Assembly (NCBI RefSeq): GCF_007970185.1
Contig: NZ_CP042431.1
Coordinates: forward strand, 992,001 to 1,056,000
Length of the DNA stretch: 64,000 bases
Source of the DNA: Pseudobacter ginsenosidimutans
GTDB lineage: Bacteria > Bacteroidota > Bacteroidia > Chitinophagales > Chitinophagaceae
Reading direction: 5' to 3'
Shown here: positions 18,171 through 26,840 of the stretch, piece by piece
Layout of the letters: every line of letters starts with the position of its first letter
Numbering within the stretch: the first letter of the stretch is position 1
Translations under genes and position numbers: made by a program
The notes under the pieces: model-generated
What the model saw: only the letters and a program-made list of their open reading frames with translations
The model's database searches: none
Told to the model about the DNA's origin: nothing

Positions 18171-18503
18171 TCATTTCAGCTTTTCATTGTTCTTATGCCT
18201 GTCTGCATCACGGATATTCTTTTTCTCGAAATTCTTTGTAAGCGCTTCGGTTAAGTTTACACCCGTTTGATTGGCCAGGCATATCAGCACCCAGAGCACA
18301 TCGGCCATTTCATCGGCCAGGTCTTTTTGTTTATCGGATTCTTTGAAACTCTGGTCGCCATATTTGCGGGCCATGATGCGAGCCAGTTCTCCCACTTCTT
18401 CGGTGAGTATGGCCATATTGGTGAGCTCGCTGAAATAACGGACGCCCACGGTTTTGATCCAATGGTCTACCTGGTCTTGTGCCTGTTGAATTGTGATCTC
18501 CAT
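18171..18503 (-). CDS. MazG-like nucleotide pyrophosphohydrolase
   Basis: This is a 110-residue all-alpha NTP pyrophosphohydrolase of the MazG superfamily, likely hydrolysing (d)NTPs to NMPs and pyrophosphate. The metal-binding acidic pattern is visible as ILTEEVGELARIMARKYGD (EExxE, about residues 32-36) and DLADEMADVLWVLICLAN (ExxD, about residues 65-68). It starts 9 nt after the dtd stop, so the two form a short operon concerned with substrate quality control. Confidence 0.88.
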   Translation of the reverse strand: MEITIQQAQDQVDHWIKTVGVRYFSELTNMAILTEEVGELARIMARKYGDQSFKESDKQKDLADEMADVLWVLICLANQTGVNLTEALTKNFEKKNIRDADRHKNNEKLK

Positions 18504-18512
18504 AAATATTGA

Positions 18513-18965
18513 TTATTCTTTGTTCTTTGAATCGATGATAATAGTTACGGGCCCGTCGTTGAGGAGGGCCACTTTCATGTCGGCACCGAATTCGCCGGTA
18601 CCGATCGGTTTGCCCAATTCCATTTCCAGGCGGGCAATCAGTTTTTCGTACAGGGGGATGGCCACAGGAGGCTTGCTGGCTTTGATATAGGAAGGCCGGT
18701 TCCCTTTTTTGGTGCTGGCATGCAAAGTGAACTGGCTTACCAGCAGCAGCTCACCATCAATGTCTTTCAGACTGAGGTTCATTACTCCGTCTGCATCATT
18801 GAAAATGCGCAACTGAACGATCTTGGCCGAAAGCCAGTCGATATCTTCCTGCGTATCGGCATCTTCAATTCCTGCCAGTACCAGCAAACCCTTCCCGATG
18901 GAGGAACGTATACTATTATCGATGGTAACAGATGCTTCTGTTACCCTTTGGATCACTACCCGCAT
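18513..18965 (-). CDS. dtd: D-aminoacyl-tRNA deacylase
   Basis: This enzyme hydrolyses D-amino acids (and glycine mis-charged on tRNA-Ala) from tRNA. The 150-residue product has the standard start MRVVIQRVTEASVTID, the catalytic-site motif LVSQFTLHASTKKGNRPSY near residue 77, and the Gly-cisPro signature NDGPVTIIID near residue 135. The length is normal. It is upstream of the MazG-like gene and divergent from arfB. Confidence 0.96.
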   Translation of the reverse strand: MRVVIQRVTEASVTIDNSIRSSIGKGLLVLAGIEDADTQEDIDWLSAKIVQLRIFNDADGVMNLSLKDIDGELLLVSQFTLHASTKKGNRPSYIKASKPPVAIPLYEKLIARLEMELGKPIGTGEFGADMKVALLNDGPVTIIIDSKNKE

Positions 18966-18993
18966 AGCCGTTTTTTATGATTAACTTTATGGA

Positions 18994-19401
18994 ATGAAGA
19001 TAGAGGTTTCAAAAGAAATGCAATTCAAAACCGCCCGCAGCGGAGGCAAAGGCGGTCAGAATGTGAACAAGGTGGAAACCATGGTGGAGGGATATTTCCA
19101 TATCGGCAATTCAATGATCCTGAGTGAAACGCAGAAAGAGACATTGATCAAAAAACTGGGATCAAAACTAAATTCGGAAGGGTTTTTGCAGGTCAGGAGC
19201 CAGGTCCACAGGTCGCAGCTCGATAATAAACAGGAAGTGATCAAAAAAACCAATGCTCTGCTGGAGCAGGCATTGAAGAAAGAAAAGAAGAGAATTGCCA
19301 CCAAACCTTCTGCTCAGTCGAAAGCCAAAAGGCTTGACACGAAAAAGAAATCATCACAGCAGAAGTCGGACAGACGAAAGATCCGTCAGCAAGATCTTTA
19401 A
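18994..19401 (+). CDS. arfB: Alternative ribosome-rescue factor, peptidyl-tRNA hydrolase ArfB
   Basis: ArfB releases nascent chains from ribosomes stalled on mRNA lacking a stop codon. The 135-residue product has the release-factor GGQ motif in RSGGKGGQNVNKVET (residues 12-26) and the long basic tail (LKKEKKRIATK to KSDRRKIRQQDL) that enters the empty mRNA channel. A -7-like element (TAACTTTA, 18982-18989) is only 4 nt before the ATG, so the mRNA is probably leaderless. Confidence 0.93.
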   Translation: MKIEVSKEMQFKTARSGGKGGQNVNKVETMVEGYFHIGNSMILSETQKETLIKKLGSKLNSEGFLQVRSQVHRSQLDNKQEVIKKTNALLEQALKKEKKRIATKPSAQSKAKRLDTKKKSSQQKSDRRKIRQQDL

Positions 19402-19418
19402 CCCAAACCACCAAATCT

Positions 19419-20222
19419 ATGAACCAGAAACCAAACAGACTGCCTTACTTCTTCATGATACCTGTGCTGGTATCCATCATGGCGTCCACCAGCAGTTGCC
19501 AGAAAGATGTGAAGAATGAATTCACCGGGCAGGAAACCAATCTCACCATCAAATTCACGCCGGTTGTCAGATACGATACGGCAAGAATGTATTTCGATAC
19601 CACTACTTATACCAATGTGTGGAACGAAAGTTTCGTGGTCACCAGTTTCAAATTCTATATCCGCGCCATCCGTTTATCCAACAGCAATACCGGAAAGGCT
19701 TTCGAAATTGCGGCAGATAAATATTTCCTGGTGGATTTCAAAGACTCTCTCTCCACCCTTGTAAAAGTTGGGGTACTACCGTCTAACTATAACCGTCTTT
19801 CTTTCATCCTGGGAGTAGACAGCACCCATAATGTAAGCGGCGCTCAGACCGATGCGCTGGACCCCGCCAAAGGCATGTTCTGGGCCTGGAACACGGGCTA
19901 TATCTTCGCCAAATTCGAAGGCACTTCGCCCTCATCAACCGCTCCGGGTAAACGATTCACATACCATATCGGGGGATTCAAGACCGGTGAAGACGTGAAC
20001 AAGGAAATACAGTTACTCTTCCCCTTCGGTACCGGCGTGAACATGGAAGGAGGAAAAACTGCCGAGATCAACGTTACGGCAGATGTGTACGACTGGTTCA
20101 GCACGCCTCATGATATCAAGATCTCAAAACTCAACAGCATCATGACTGCCGGTACAGAAGCCAAACAGGTAGCAGACAATTACTCCAAAATGTTCACCGT
20201 AATGACGGCTAAAACGGAATAG
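19419..20222 (+). CDS. MbnP-family copper-binding lipoprotein
   Basis: This 267-residue protein has a signal peptide ending in the lipobox-like TSSC (Cys27). The region NLTIKFTPVVR and the signature GMFWAWNTGYIFAKFEG (Trp155 and Trp157) followed by FTYHIGG match the MbnP family. Known MbnP proteins bind copper after a partner di-heme enzyme, MbnH, oxidises a tryptophan to kynurenine. Here the next gene, 2 nt downstream, encodes exactly such a di-heme protein. No methanobactin peptide or synthesis genes are present. Which tryptophan would be modified is an inference. Confidence 0.85.
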   Translation: MNQKPNRLPYFFMIPVLVSIMASTSSCQKDVKNEFTGQETNLTIKFTPVVRYDTARMYFDTTTYTNVWNESFVVTSFKFYIRAIRLSNSNTGKAFEIAADKYFLVDFKDSLSTLVKVGVLPSNYNRLSFILGVDSTHNVSGAQTDALDPAKGMFWAWNTGYIFAKFEGTSPSSTAPGKRFTYHIGGFKTGEDVNKEIQLLFPFGTGVNMEGGKTAEINVTADVYDWFSTPHDIKISKLNSIMTAGTEAKQVADNYSKMFTVMTAKTE

Positions 20223-20224
20223 GC

Positions 20225-21271
20225 ATGACTGTTAGATGGACCATATTGATTTCCTTATTCATCACACTGGGAGCAATACTGGTTCAGGCATGCAAGAAAT
20301 CGGGCAATGATAAGGGCGCCGATCCCACTCCAATCAGTTTCAATATTCCGCAGGGATGGCCTTCGCCCCATTATGATTTTTCCGGCAACCCGCTCACGCA
20401 GGAAGGATTTGAGCTGGGGAGGAAATTATTCTATGATGGCCGTTTGTCTAAAGACGGCAACTTTCCATGCGCCAGTTGTCATCAGCAATTTGCCGCTTTC
20501 TCAACTTTCGATCACCCCTTAAGCCATGGGTTCGATAACCAGTTCACCCTGCGCAATGCGCCGGGATTGTACAATATCGCCTGGCAACCGGCAACACACT
20601 GGGATGGCGGCATTACTAACCTGGAAGTGCAGCCGCTGGCGCCCATCACAGCCCCCAATGAAATGGCGGAAGACATCAATAATGTGCTGGAAAAGCTGAA
20701 ACAGGATAGTCAATATCCAGCTTTGTTCAGAGCGGCGTTCGGAGATGCCGCCATCAACAGCCAGCGCATGCTGAGGGCGCTTACGCAATTTGTGGGCAGC
20801 ATGATCTCTGCCAATTCAAAATACGACAGGATGAAAAAGGGAACAGCTCAGTTCAATTCGGATGAGCAAACAGGTTATGCTATCTTTCAAAGCAAATGTA
20901 CGGGTTGTCATACAGAACCATTGTTCACAGACAATAGTTTCCGGAATACCGGCATAACCGTGGACCCTACCAACAAGGATTATGGACGAATGAACATCAC
21001 CAGGAAACCGGAAGATTCGCTGAAATTCAAAGTGCCTTCCCTTCGCAATGTAGCGCTCACAGCGCCTTATGGGCATGACGGACGCTTCCTCAGCATCAGC
21101 CAGATCCTGGAACATTACAACAGTGGCGTTCAGAATGGGCCTACTACCGATCCGCTGGTGAAAAACAAGATCCCGCTTTCGATAAACGATAAATTTTACC
21201 TGCTGCTTTTCCTTCGTACTCTAACAGATTCCAGCTTCATTACTGACAAAAGATTCGGACCGCCGGAGTAA
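20225..21271 (+). CDS. Di-heme cytochrome c peroxidase / MauG family (MbnH-like) lipoprotein
   Basis: This 348-residue protein has a lipobox-like LVQAC (Cys23) and two c-type heme sites, CASCH at residues 82-86 and CTGCH at 225-229. It has the family segments LGRKLFYDGRLSKDG, FTLRNAPGLYNIAW and FKVPSLRNVALTAPYGHDGRF. It is the immediate partner of the MbnP-family gene, so a role as the tryptophan-oxidising MbnH is more likely than general peroxide removal. It would act in the periplasm or on a membrane surface. It converges on the lipoprotein gene at 21274. Confidence 0.9.
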   Translation: MTVRWTILISLFITLGAILVQACKKSGNDKGADPTPISFNIPQGWPSPHYDFSGNPLTQEGFELGRKLFYDGRLSKDGNFPCASCHQQFAAFSTFDHPLSHGFDNQFTLRNAPGLYNIAWQPATHWDGGITNLEVQPLAPITAPNEMAEDINNVLEKLKQDSQYPALFRAAFGDAAINSQRMLRALTQFVGSMISANSKYDRMKKGTAQFNSDEQTGYAIFQSKCTGCHTEPLFTDNSFRNTGITVDPTNKDYGRMNITRKPEDSLKFKVPSLRNVALTAPYGHDGRFLSISQILEHYNSGVQNGPTTDPLVKNKIPLSINDKFYLLLFLRTLTDSSFITDKRFGPPE

Positions 21272-21273
21272 AC

Positions 21274-21846
21274 TCAATACTGCAGCACGTCTTTCAGCAA
21301 ACCATTGGAGTTGTAAGAGTATTCAAATTTTTCCGTGCCTTCCTGCGGTTCAACAAAGATGATGATCCGAACCGGATCGCCATCCGGATCATACGAAGGC
21401 GCATTCACCAGGATCTCTTTAACGTGCAGATCTGACTTCTTCAGCTCCGTATTCATTTTAGCGATGCTGGACCTGATCAGTTCAGGGATCTTCTTAAAGG
21501 AAGCAACAGAATCAAGGGAGAAAAAGATGGGGGCTTCAATCATTGAGCCCAGGTTAGTGGAACTGATCTGCTTCCATTTACCGCCGCGTAGCTGGCGAAC
21601 CTCCAGACTGTCTTTATTACGTTCGGCTACCCCGGTAATTGTCAGCACCAGCGCAGTTGAGTCTTCATAACGCATATGTATACTGGCATATCGGCCACCC
21701 AGCCCGAACTGGGCCTGCAACTGGTAGATAATAGCGTTTATCCCATTTTCGGACTCATAGGGGTAAGCCTGGCCGGAACGGCAACCCGTAAGCAGTATCA
21801 TTGGGATCAGGAGTGTACAAAACCCTCTTGCGAACAATTCTCTCAT
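21274..21846 (-). CDS. Lipoprotein, unknown function
   Basis: This 190-residue protein has a clear lipoprotein signal (ILLTGC, Cys at about 22). The body is soluble and mixed alpha/beta, including a C-terminal segment with PVRIIIFVEPQEGTEKFEYS. I do not recognise a family. It is a single gene, convergent with the MbnH-like gene with 2 nt between stop codons. Confidence 0.65.
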   Translation of the reverse strand: MRELFARGFCTLLIPMILLTGCRSGQAYPYESENGINAIIYQLQAQFGLGGRYASIHMRYEDSTALVLTITGVAERNKDSLEVRQLRGGKWKQISSTNLGSMIEAPIFFSLDSVASFKKIPELIRSSIAKMNTELKKSDLHVKEILVNAPSYDPDGDPVRIIIFVEPQEGTEKFEYSYNSNGLLKDVLQY

Positions 21847-22054
21847 CCTTTCGTTTAAGATTTACGAATGTTTTTTAGTTACCGCCTTAACAATTTGGAT
21901 TCCTATAGGATGAAGTAATAAATAAGAAGAAAACTTTCGAAAGAAAGGAAAATATTATGCCAAAATAGGAGGAAATCATTTTCGCGAAAAGGAATATTCT
22001 GTAAGTATTGACCGCGATCAAGCTAATGATAGGTAGCTGATGATTTTTTAAAAG

Positions 22055-22062
22055 TAATTTTG
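22055..22062 (+). promoter_or_regulatory. -7 element of 22094 gene
   Basis: TAATTTTG followed by C is a perfect -7 consensus, 31 nt before the ATG. Confidence 0.6.
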
Positions 22063-22093
22063 CTTCTTTACAACTACACAAGATCGATATATA

Positions 22094-22732
22094 ATGAAAA
22101 TAGGAATACTGGGAGCCGGCAGTGTTGGTAAAGCACTGGCCAAAGGATGGCTGGATGCCGGCCATTCCGTGAAGATCAGCAGCAGGGACCCGATGAGCGA
22201 AAGCCTTTTCACCTGGAAAGAGCAGATGGGGCCTGATTGCCAGATCGCAACATTTGAAGAATCAGCCGCATTCGGAGAGGTGATTGTACTGGCCATCAAC
22301 TGGAGTGGCGTGGAAAGCGTATTGAAACAAACCGGGCAACAAGCCCTTCAGCATAAAGTGATCATCGATCTCTCCAATGCTGTTGAATTCAGCGAAACAC
22401 CACAACTCGCACTTAAAAATATTTCCGCGGGAGAAATGATCCAGCAATGGTTACCCGAAAGCCGGGTAGTGAAAACCCTCAATATGGTGGGGTCGGCTAC
22501 CATGGTGAATCCCAGCTTCAGTCAGGGTACACCGGTGATGTTCCTCTGCGGCAACGATGCAGAAGCCAAGGTCACCGTACAGGAGCTGCTCCATGCCATC
22601 GGATGGCGCGATGTGATAGACCTGGGCGACATAACCCGAAGCGCATTACTGGAGTCCCTCATGCTCACCTGCCTTATCAGCGAGATCAGGCAACAGGAGT
22701 TCGGTTCTGCCTTTGCGTTACTAAGGAAATAA
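22094..22732 (+). CDS. NADPH-dependent F420 reductase-like / NAD(P)-binding protein
   Basis: This 212-residue Rossmann-fold protein begins MKIGILGAGSVGKALAKGWLD, the GxGxxG dinucleotide site, with KISSRDP at the end of beta-2, which suggests NADP preference. It resembles the NADPH-dependent F420 reductase / 6-phosphogluconate dehydrogenase-like family (for example VVKTLNMVGSATMVNP). Bacteroidota do not use F420, so the real substrate is unknown. Confidence 0.8.
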   Translation: MKIGILGAGSVGKALAKGWLDAGHSVKISSRDPMSESLFTWKEQMGPDCQIATFEESAAFGEVIVLAINWSGVESVLKQTGQQALQHKVIIDLSNAVEFSETPQLALKNISAGEMIQQWLPESRVVKTLNMVGSATMVNPSFSQGTPVMFLCGNDAEAKVTVQELLHAIGWRDVIDLGDITRSALLESLMLTCLISEIRQQEFGSAFALLRK

Positions 22733-22734
22733 TC

Positions 22735-24048
22735 TCAGACATTCATCATCGAATTGTATTTGCGGCTGAAATACATCCATGAATAGAGTGTGCCGGCAAT
22801 CCCGATCACCGAAAATATGATCACACTGTTTGGATAGAATTCAGTCCAGGTCAGATTTACCTTGAAGATCTCTTTCGAAAGCATTACAAAAGAGCTGCCA
22901 AGATATCCCCAGGCGTCCACCAGGTAGATAAGGAAGCCCACGTTGCCGGCTATGCGGAAACTGGCGATCAGTCTTTCGAAGAAAATACTGTTGAAAGGGA
23001 TGTAGCCCATATACAATCCCAGGCCAACCAGTTGCATCCAGAGTGCGCCGCTGATTTTTCCGGAGATAAAAAGAAGGGATGAAATACCTGAGAGCAGGAA
23101 TCCCGTCAAAATCACCCAATGGATCAGTTTCAATGCCCTGATATTTTTCCGCACTATGATCAGCAGGCTCATCATGATGAGGATCGAAATGGAAGTGATG
23201 GTTTCCGTTTGTGTGAAGATGGCGGGCTTCTTTCCATAGCCCAGCTCATTCCAGAGATTGGCCATGAAATTATCCCGTATATCGCGCATGATGGTAAGGA
23301 AGAGATAAGTGATGGTCAGCGCCAGTACACCACCACCGAATGTTCGCAGGAATTGTAAGCGTGCTTCCTTGCTCATGGGAACCCTTACAGTGCGTTCCTG
23401 TATGTCTTGCTGATCCGGGTCGGGGATCCTTTCCATGAGGTACATGAAAATGATCAGCGGGACCGCAAATACCAGTCCTGTTCCGAATGCCAGCCATTGC
23501 TCCGGCACATGCCAGCTGTCTCTCAGCCATACTGCCACGGAACGGGTGAAGCCACCTGCAAAAACAAAGCTCACTGCCATCGCAGAACCGATCAGGTCAG
23601 TGGCCCTTCGTCCTTCCACATAGCTGAACACGATCCCCCACATGAAGCCGAGCATGAAGCCGTTCACAAACAAACACAACATGCCCCAGGGCGCTGGCAA
23701 CAGACCGAACAAGAGCAAGGAGAACCAGGAAATACCGATCAGCACAGCGCTTGTTTTCCATCTTCCAAACCTTTTCATTTCTGAAATGAAGCGTATGCCG
23801 GCGAATTTACTCAGCATATATCCCAGGCCCTGACTCACGATCAGCAGTACCTGATAGCGGATACCCCAGAATACCAGTCCGTCAAAAGTGGCTACTGTAA
23901 ACGGTTTGCGGTAGGCAAATACAGAAGTATAAGTGAGGAAGGCCACAATGGCTGCGTAGATCGCAATCATGATCTGTTTCCTGGAAAAGGTGGTGGCAGG
24001 CACTCCGGTTGACAAGCTGATCAGATTAGTGTTGATAAAAGATTGCAA
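22735..24048 (-). CDS. DUF5690 family MFS-like membrane protein
   Basis: This is a protein of up to 437 residues with about 12 membrane segments and major-facilitator character. The family start pattern is AFLTYTSVFAYRKPFTVA, with FVNGFMLGFMWGIVFSYVEGRR in the middle, both typical of DUF5690. The start is uncertain: the longest frame uses TTG at 24048, other choices being TTG at 24015 and ATG at 23970, which is just before the first helix. The substrate is unknown. It converges with the NADP-binding protein gene with 2 nt between stops. Confidence 0.8.
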   Translation of the reverse strand: MQSFINTNLISLSTGVPATTFSRKQIMIAIYAAIVAFLTYTSVFAYRKPFTVATFDGLVFWGIRYQVLLIVSQGLGYMLSKFAGIRFISEMKRFGRWKTSAVLIGISWFSLLLFGLLPAPWGMLCLFVNGFMLGFMWGIVFSYVEGRRATDLIGSAMAVSFVFAGGFTRSVAVWLRDSWHVPEQWLAFGTGLVFAVPLIIFMYLMERIPDPDQQDIQERTVRVPMSKEARLQFLRTFGGGVLALTITYLFLTIMRDIRDNFMANLWNELGYGKKPAIFTQTETITSISILIMMSLLIIVRKNIRALKLIHWVILTGFLLSGISSLLFISGKISGALWMQLVGLGLYMGYIPFNSIFFERLIASFRIAGNVGFLIYLVDAWGYLGSSFVMLSKEIFKVNLTWTEFYPNSVIIFSVIGIAGTLYSWMYFSRKYNSMMNV

Positions 24049-24394
24049 TCATGTTATCAGTAAGATAAGGCATTGTTGTGAAAACAGGGGAATAAAAAAG
24101 GGCGAAACCTGGATAAGCTTCGCCGTCAACATTAAGAAACTGCTACGATTGCTCTTGATTTGCCTATAAAAGAATTTGTAGAATGTTCTTGATTGGACAT
24201 GCAAGATCAGCATTGAATCTGATAAAAAGCATCGGTTCCGGTTTGGTTACAATTTATTAATAGCTATGTTTCGTATACACATGCCCGCTAGATTCTAACA
24301 CTTAATATTCACTTCACAATAACAATACAATTCCTTAACTCCCTGTTTACGCACAGATCAGCTATGGGTTGGAATTTTGCTAAACCGCTCTCTA
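24049..24394. other. 346-bp intergenic region, divergent promoters
   Basis: This AT-rich stretch lies between two divergent genes. The only promoter-like signal for the rightward operon is TATGTTTC near 24263-24270, one base from the -7 consensus. I see no hairpin, repeat or credible small gene here. Confidence 0.4.
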
Positions 24395-25231
24395 ATGGAA
24401 AAACGACCAGTTGATGTAGTAGTGATCTCAGATGTGCACCTCGGCACATACGGATGCCGCGCCAAGGAATTGGTAGCCTACCTCAAAAGTATCACTCCAA
24501 ATATCCTCATCCTGAATGGCGATATCATAGATTGCTGGCAGTTTTCAAAACGCTACTTCCCCAGTTCCCATATGGCTGTGATCAAAGAAGTGCTGAACAT
24601 GATGATGCAGGGCACCCGCGTATTCTATATCACAGGCAATCATGATGAACAAATGCGCCGCTATTCGGACTTCCAGCTCAGCAACTTTACGCTTACCGAT
24701 AAACTGGTGCTGGAGATCGATAATAAAATGACCTGGATCTTCCACGGAGACGTCTTCGACAATACCACGAAAGGTGGCGCCAAACTGCTGGCCAAACTGG
24801 GCAGCAATGGATATGGCGCCCTGATCCTTTTCAACCGGCTTGTGAACAATATCCTGAAAGCCTTCGGCAGGGAAAAGATGTCCATCTCCAAAAAAGTGAT
24901 GGCCGAAGTGAACAAGGCTGTTGTGAGGATCAATGATTTTGAAATGATCGCAGCAGAGCTGGCCATCGATAAAAAATATGATTATGTGATCTGCGGCCAT
25001 ATCCACCAACCGCAGAAAAGAGTAGTGAAAACGGAGAAGGGCGAAGTGATCTACCTCAACTCCGGCGACTGGGTGGAGCATCTCACTGCACTGGAATACC
25101 AGCAGGGAGAATGGAAGATCTTCGAGTACGACGAAGCCAAATTCCAGCATGTACCCAACGCAGACAAGCGTATGCCCCTCAACGTGATCACAGACGAGAT
25201 CAGTTTCTATATCAATTCACTTGCCATCTAA
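24395..25231 (+). CDS. Calcineurin-like metallophosphatase (UDP-2,3-diacylglucosamine diphosphatase-like)
   Basis: This is a 278-residue enzyme with the full two-metal phosphoesterase motif set: SDVHLGTYG (residue 12 on), LNGDIIDCW, GNHDEQ, HGDVFDN and CGHIHQP near residue 211. The family includes LpxH-type hydrolases of lipid A synthesis, but Bacteroidota carry several paralogs. The pairing with a glycosyltransferase 21 nt downstream suggests work on a glycolipid or nucleotide-activated lipid. A TTG at 24377 could extend it by six residues. Confidence 0.85.
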   Translation: MEKRPVDVVVISDVHLGTYGCRAKELVAYLKSITPNILILNGDIIDCWQFSKRYFPSSHMAVIKEVLNMMMQGTRVFYITGNHDEQMRRYSDFQLSNFTLTDKLVLEIDNKMTWIFHGDVFDNTTKGGAKLLAKLGSNGYGALILFNRLVNNILKAFGREKMSISKKVMAEVNKAVVRINDFEMIAAELAIDKKYDYVICGHIHQPQKRVVKTEKGEVIYLNSGDWVEHLTALEYQQGEWKIFEYDEAKFQHVPNADKRMPLNVITDEISFYINSLAI

Positions 25232-25252
25232 CACAGCTCAAACAATACCAGG

Positions 25253-26287
25253 ATGAAAATATTGTATGCAATTCAGGCTACCGGAAATGGACATATCAGC
25301 AGGGCGATGGAGCTCCTGCCCTACCTGCACAAGTTCGGAACGGTAGACATTTTTCTCAGCGGCGCCAACAGCACCTTACCACTGGATGCCGAAATCAAAT
25401 ACCGTAGCCAGGGGCTCAGCCTCTTCTACACCTGTAAGGGAAGCCTCAATTACAGGAAGATCATGAGTAAGGTTTCGCCTTTCAGGATCATGAAGGAAAT
25501 GCGGGAACTGCCGGTAGAAAAATATGACCTGGTGCTGAACGATTTCGAATGTATCACCTCCCTGGCCTGTGCTTACAAGAAAGTGCCATCGGTGAACTTC
25601 GGCCATCAGGCGAGCTTTATGAGCGCCAAAACGCCAAGACCGGAAAAGCCCAACAAGATCGGAGAATGGGTGCTTCAGAATTACGCTAAAGCCTCACAAT
25701 ACATCGGACTGCACTTCGAGAGCTATGATGATTTCATTTTCTCACCTGTGATCAAGGAAGAGATCCTGCAGGCTGAAGCCAGCAATAAGGGGCATATCAC
25801 TGTGTACCTTCCATCTTACTGCGACAATCAATTAATGCAGTACTTGCGTCCGCTCACTGATCATCGCTTTGAAGTTTTCTCCAAAGAGGTAAAAGAAGTA
25901 AAGACGGAAGGTCATGTTACATTCATTCCTGTTGGAAAGGAAGCATTCAATAAAAGCCTTATCACTTGTCATGGCATCGTATGCGGAGCCGGATTTGAAA
26001 CGCCTGCAGAAGCGCTTTATCTTAAAAAGAAGATGATTGCCATCCCCATCAAGGGGCAATACGAACAGCTCTGCAATGCAGCAGCATTGAAGAAGATCGG
26101 TGTTCGCACACCAGATAGTCTTGATGATGATTTTACAGACACATTCAACAACTGGGTGAATGATCCTGAAACGCCCGGCGTTACTTATGATTATTCTACC
26201 GAAGCTATCATCAATATATTGATGTACCGTTGTTCATCGCTTCGCTATGAACTGGATATTCCTTATCCTGATCTTATTTTCAACTAA
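25253..26287 (+). CDS. Glycosyltransferase, MurG-like fold (TIGR00661-type)
   Basis: This 344-residue protein begins MKILYAIQATGNGHISRAMELLP, the start typical of a GT-B fold family related to MurG and UDP-glucuronosyltransferases. The C-terminal donor site is CHGIVCGAGFETPAEALYLKKKM, with PIKGQYEQLCNAAALKK after it, the usual nucleotide-sugar pocket. It forms an operon with the metallophosphatase. The acceptor is unknown; a membrane lipid is a reasonable guess. Confidence 0.85.
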   Translation: MKILYAIQATGNGHISRAMELLPYLHKFGTVDIFLSGANSTLPLDAEIKYRSQGLSLFYTCKGSLNYRKIMSKVSPFRIMKEMRELPVEKYDLVLNDFECITSLACAYKKVPSVNFGHQASFMSAKTPRPEKPNKIGEWVLQNYAKASQYIGLHFESYDDFIFSPVIKEEILQAEASNKGHITVYLPSYCDNQLMQYLRPLTDHRFEVFSKEVKEVKTEGHVTFIPVGKEAFNKSLITCHGIVCGAGFETPAEALYLKKKMIAIPIKGQYEQLCNAAALKKIGVRTPDSLDDDFTDTFNNWVNDPETPGVTYDYSTEAIINILMYRCSSLRYELDIPYPDLIFN

Positions 26288-26330
26288 CGGAGATCAAGTT
26301 CTTTCCTGCTATTATTATTGGATTAACACG

Positions 26331-26369
26331 GGCCTTCCCAAACGCGTAAGCAGGCGGGGAGGCCTTTTT
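26331..26369 (+). terminator. Terminator of metallophosphatase-glycosyltransferase operon
   Basis: GGCCTTCCC (26331-26339) pairs with GGGGAGGCC (26356-26364) with one G-T wobble, followed by five T. Confidence 0.75.
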
Positions 26370-26380
26370 GTTGATTGCAT

Positions 26381-26558
26381 AAAAAAAGCCGTCACGATAG
26401 AAATCGAACGGCGTTAGTCACATGAGAGGAAACCTCTCACTTAAGAAAAACATATAATGAGTTGGACAGTTCTATAGGTTCATACAACACAGAAGGACAT
26501 GGAAAGGTTTAAACTGTTGCAGGCATTAGCATGATCATGTAAAAGGCAGCGCGCACTA
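26381..26558 (-). ncRNA. Candidate small RNA, about 175 nt
   Basis: On the minus strand a consensus -7 element TAAATTTG (26571-26564) is followed about 175 nt later by a strong intrinsic terminator (stem GCCGT/ACGGC with inner CGAT/ATCG, then seven T, 26412-26381). Between them lie a GAGAGG/CCTCTC hairpin (about 26423-26438) and only very short reading frames (under ten codons). There is no gene downstream on that strand, so a free-standing RNA is the simplest reading. No -33 element is clear. Confidence 0.45.
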
Positions 26559-26798
26559 TGTTTCAAATTTACACCATAATACTTTCAAATCCCAGCAAAC
26601 GAATATAGGATATTGATGAGCGGCAATCATCAGTTGAATAACCAGCCACTATAATGATACGATGAAAACCTTATCCGCTGCGCAGTGCAGGGATTAAAAT
26701 TCTCTAAATCCTATCCAGATTGGGAATAAAAAATACCCAACTGCCCCGATTTTGATCTTTGATAAGCAGATTAGAAAAAGTGAATGAGTGTTAGTTTT

Positions 26799-26840
26799 CA
26801 AAAAGCAAACACCCTGGTGCAGTTGCCTGACCAGGGTGTT
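26799..26840 (-). terminator. Terminator of TonB receptor-lipoprotein operon
   Basis: There is an 11-bp perfect stem, AACACCCTGGT (26808-26818) with ACCAGGGTGTT (26830-26840), followed on the minus strand by a T-rich run. Confidence 0.85.
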
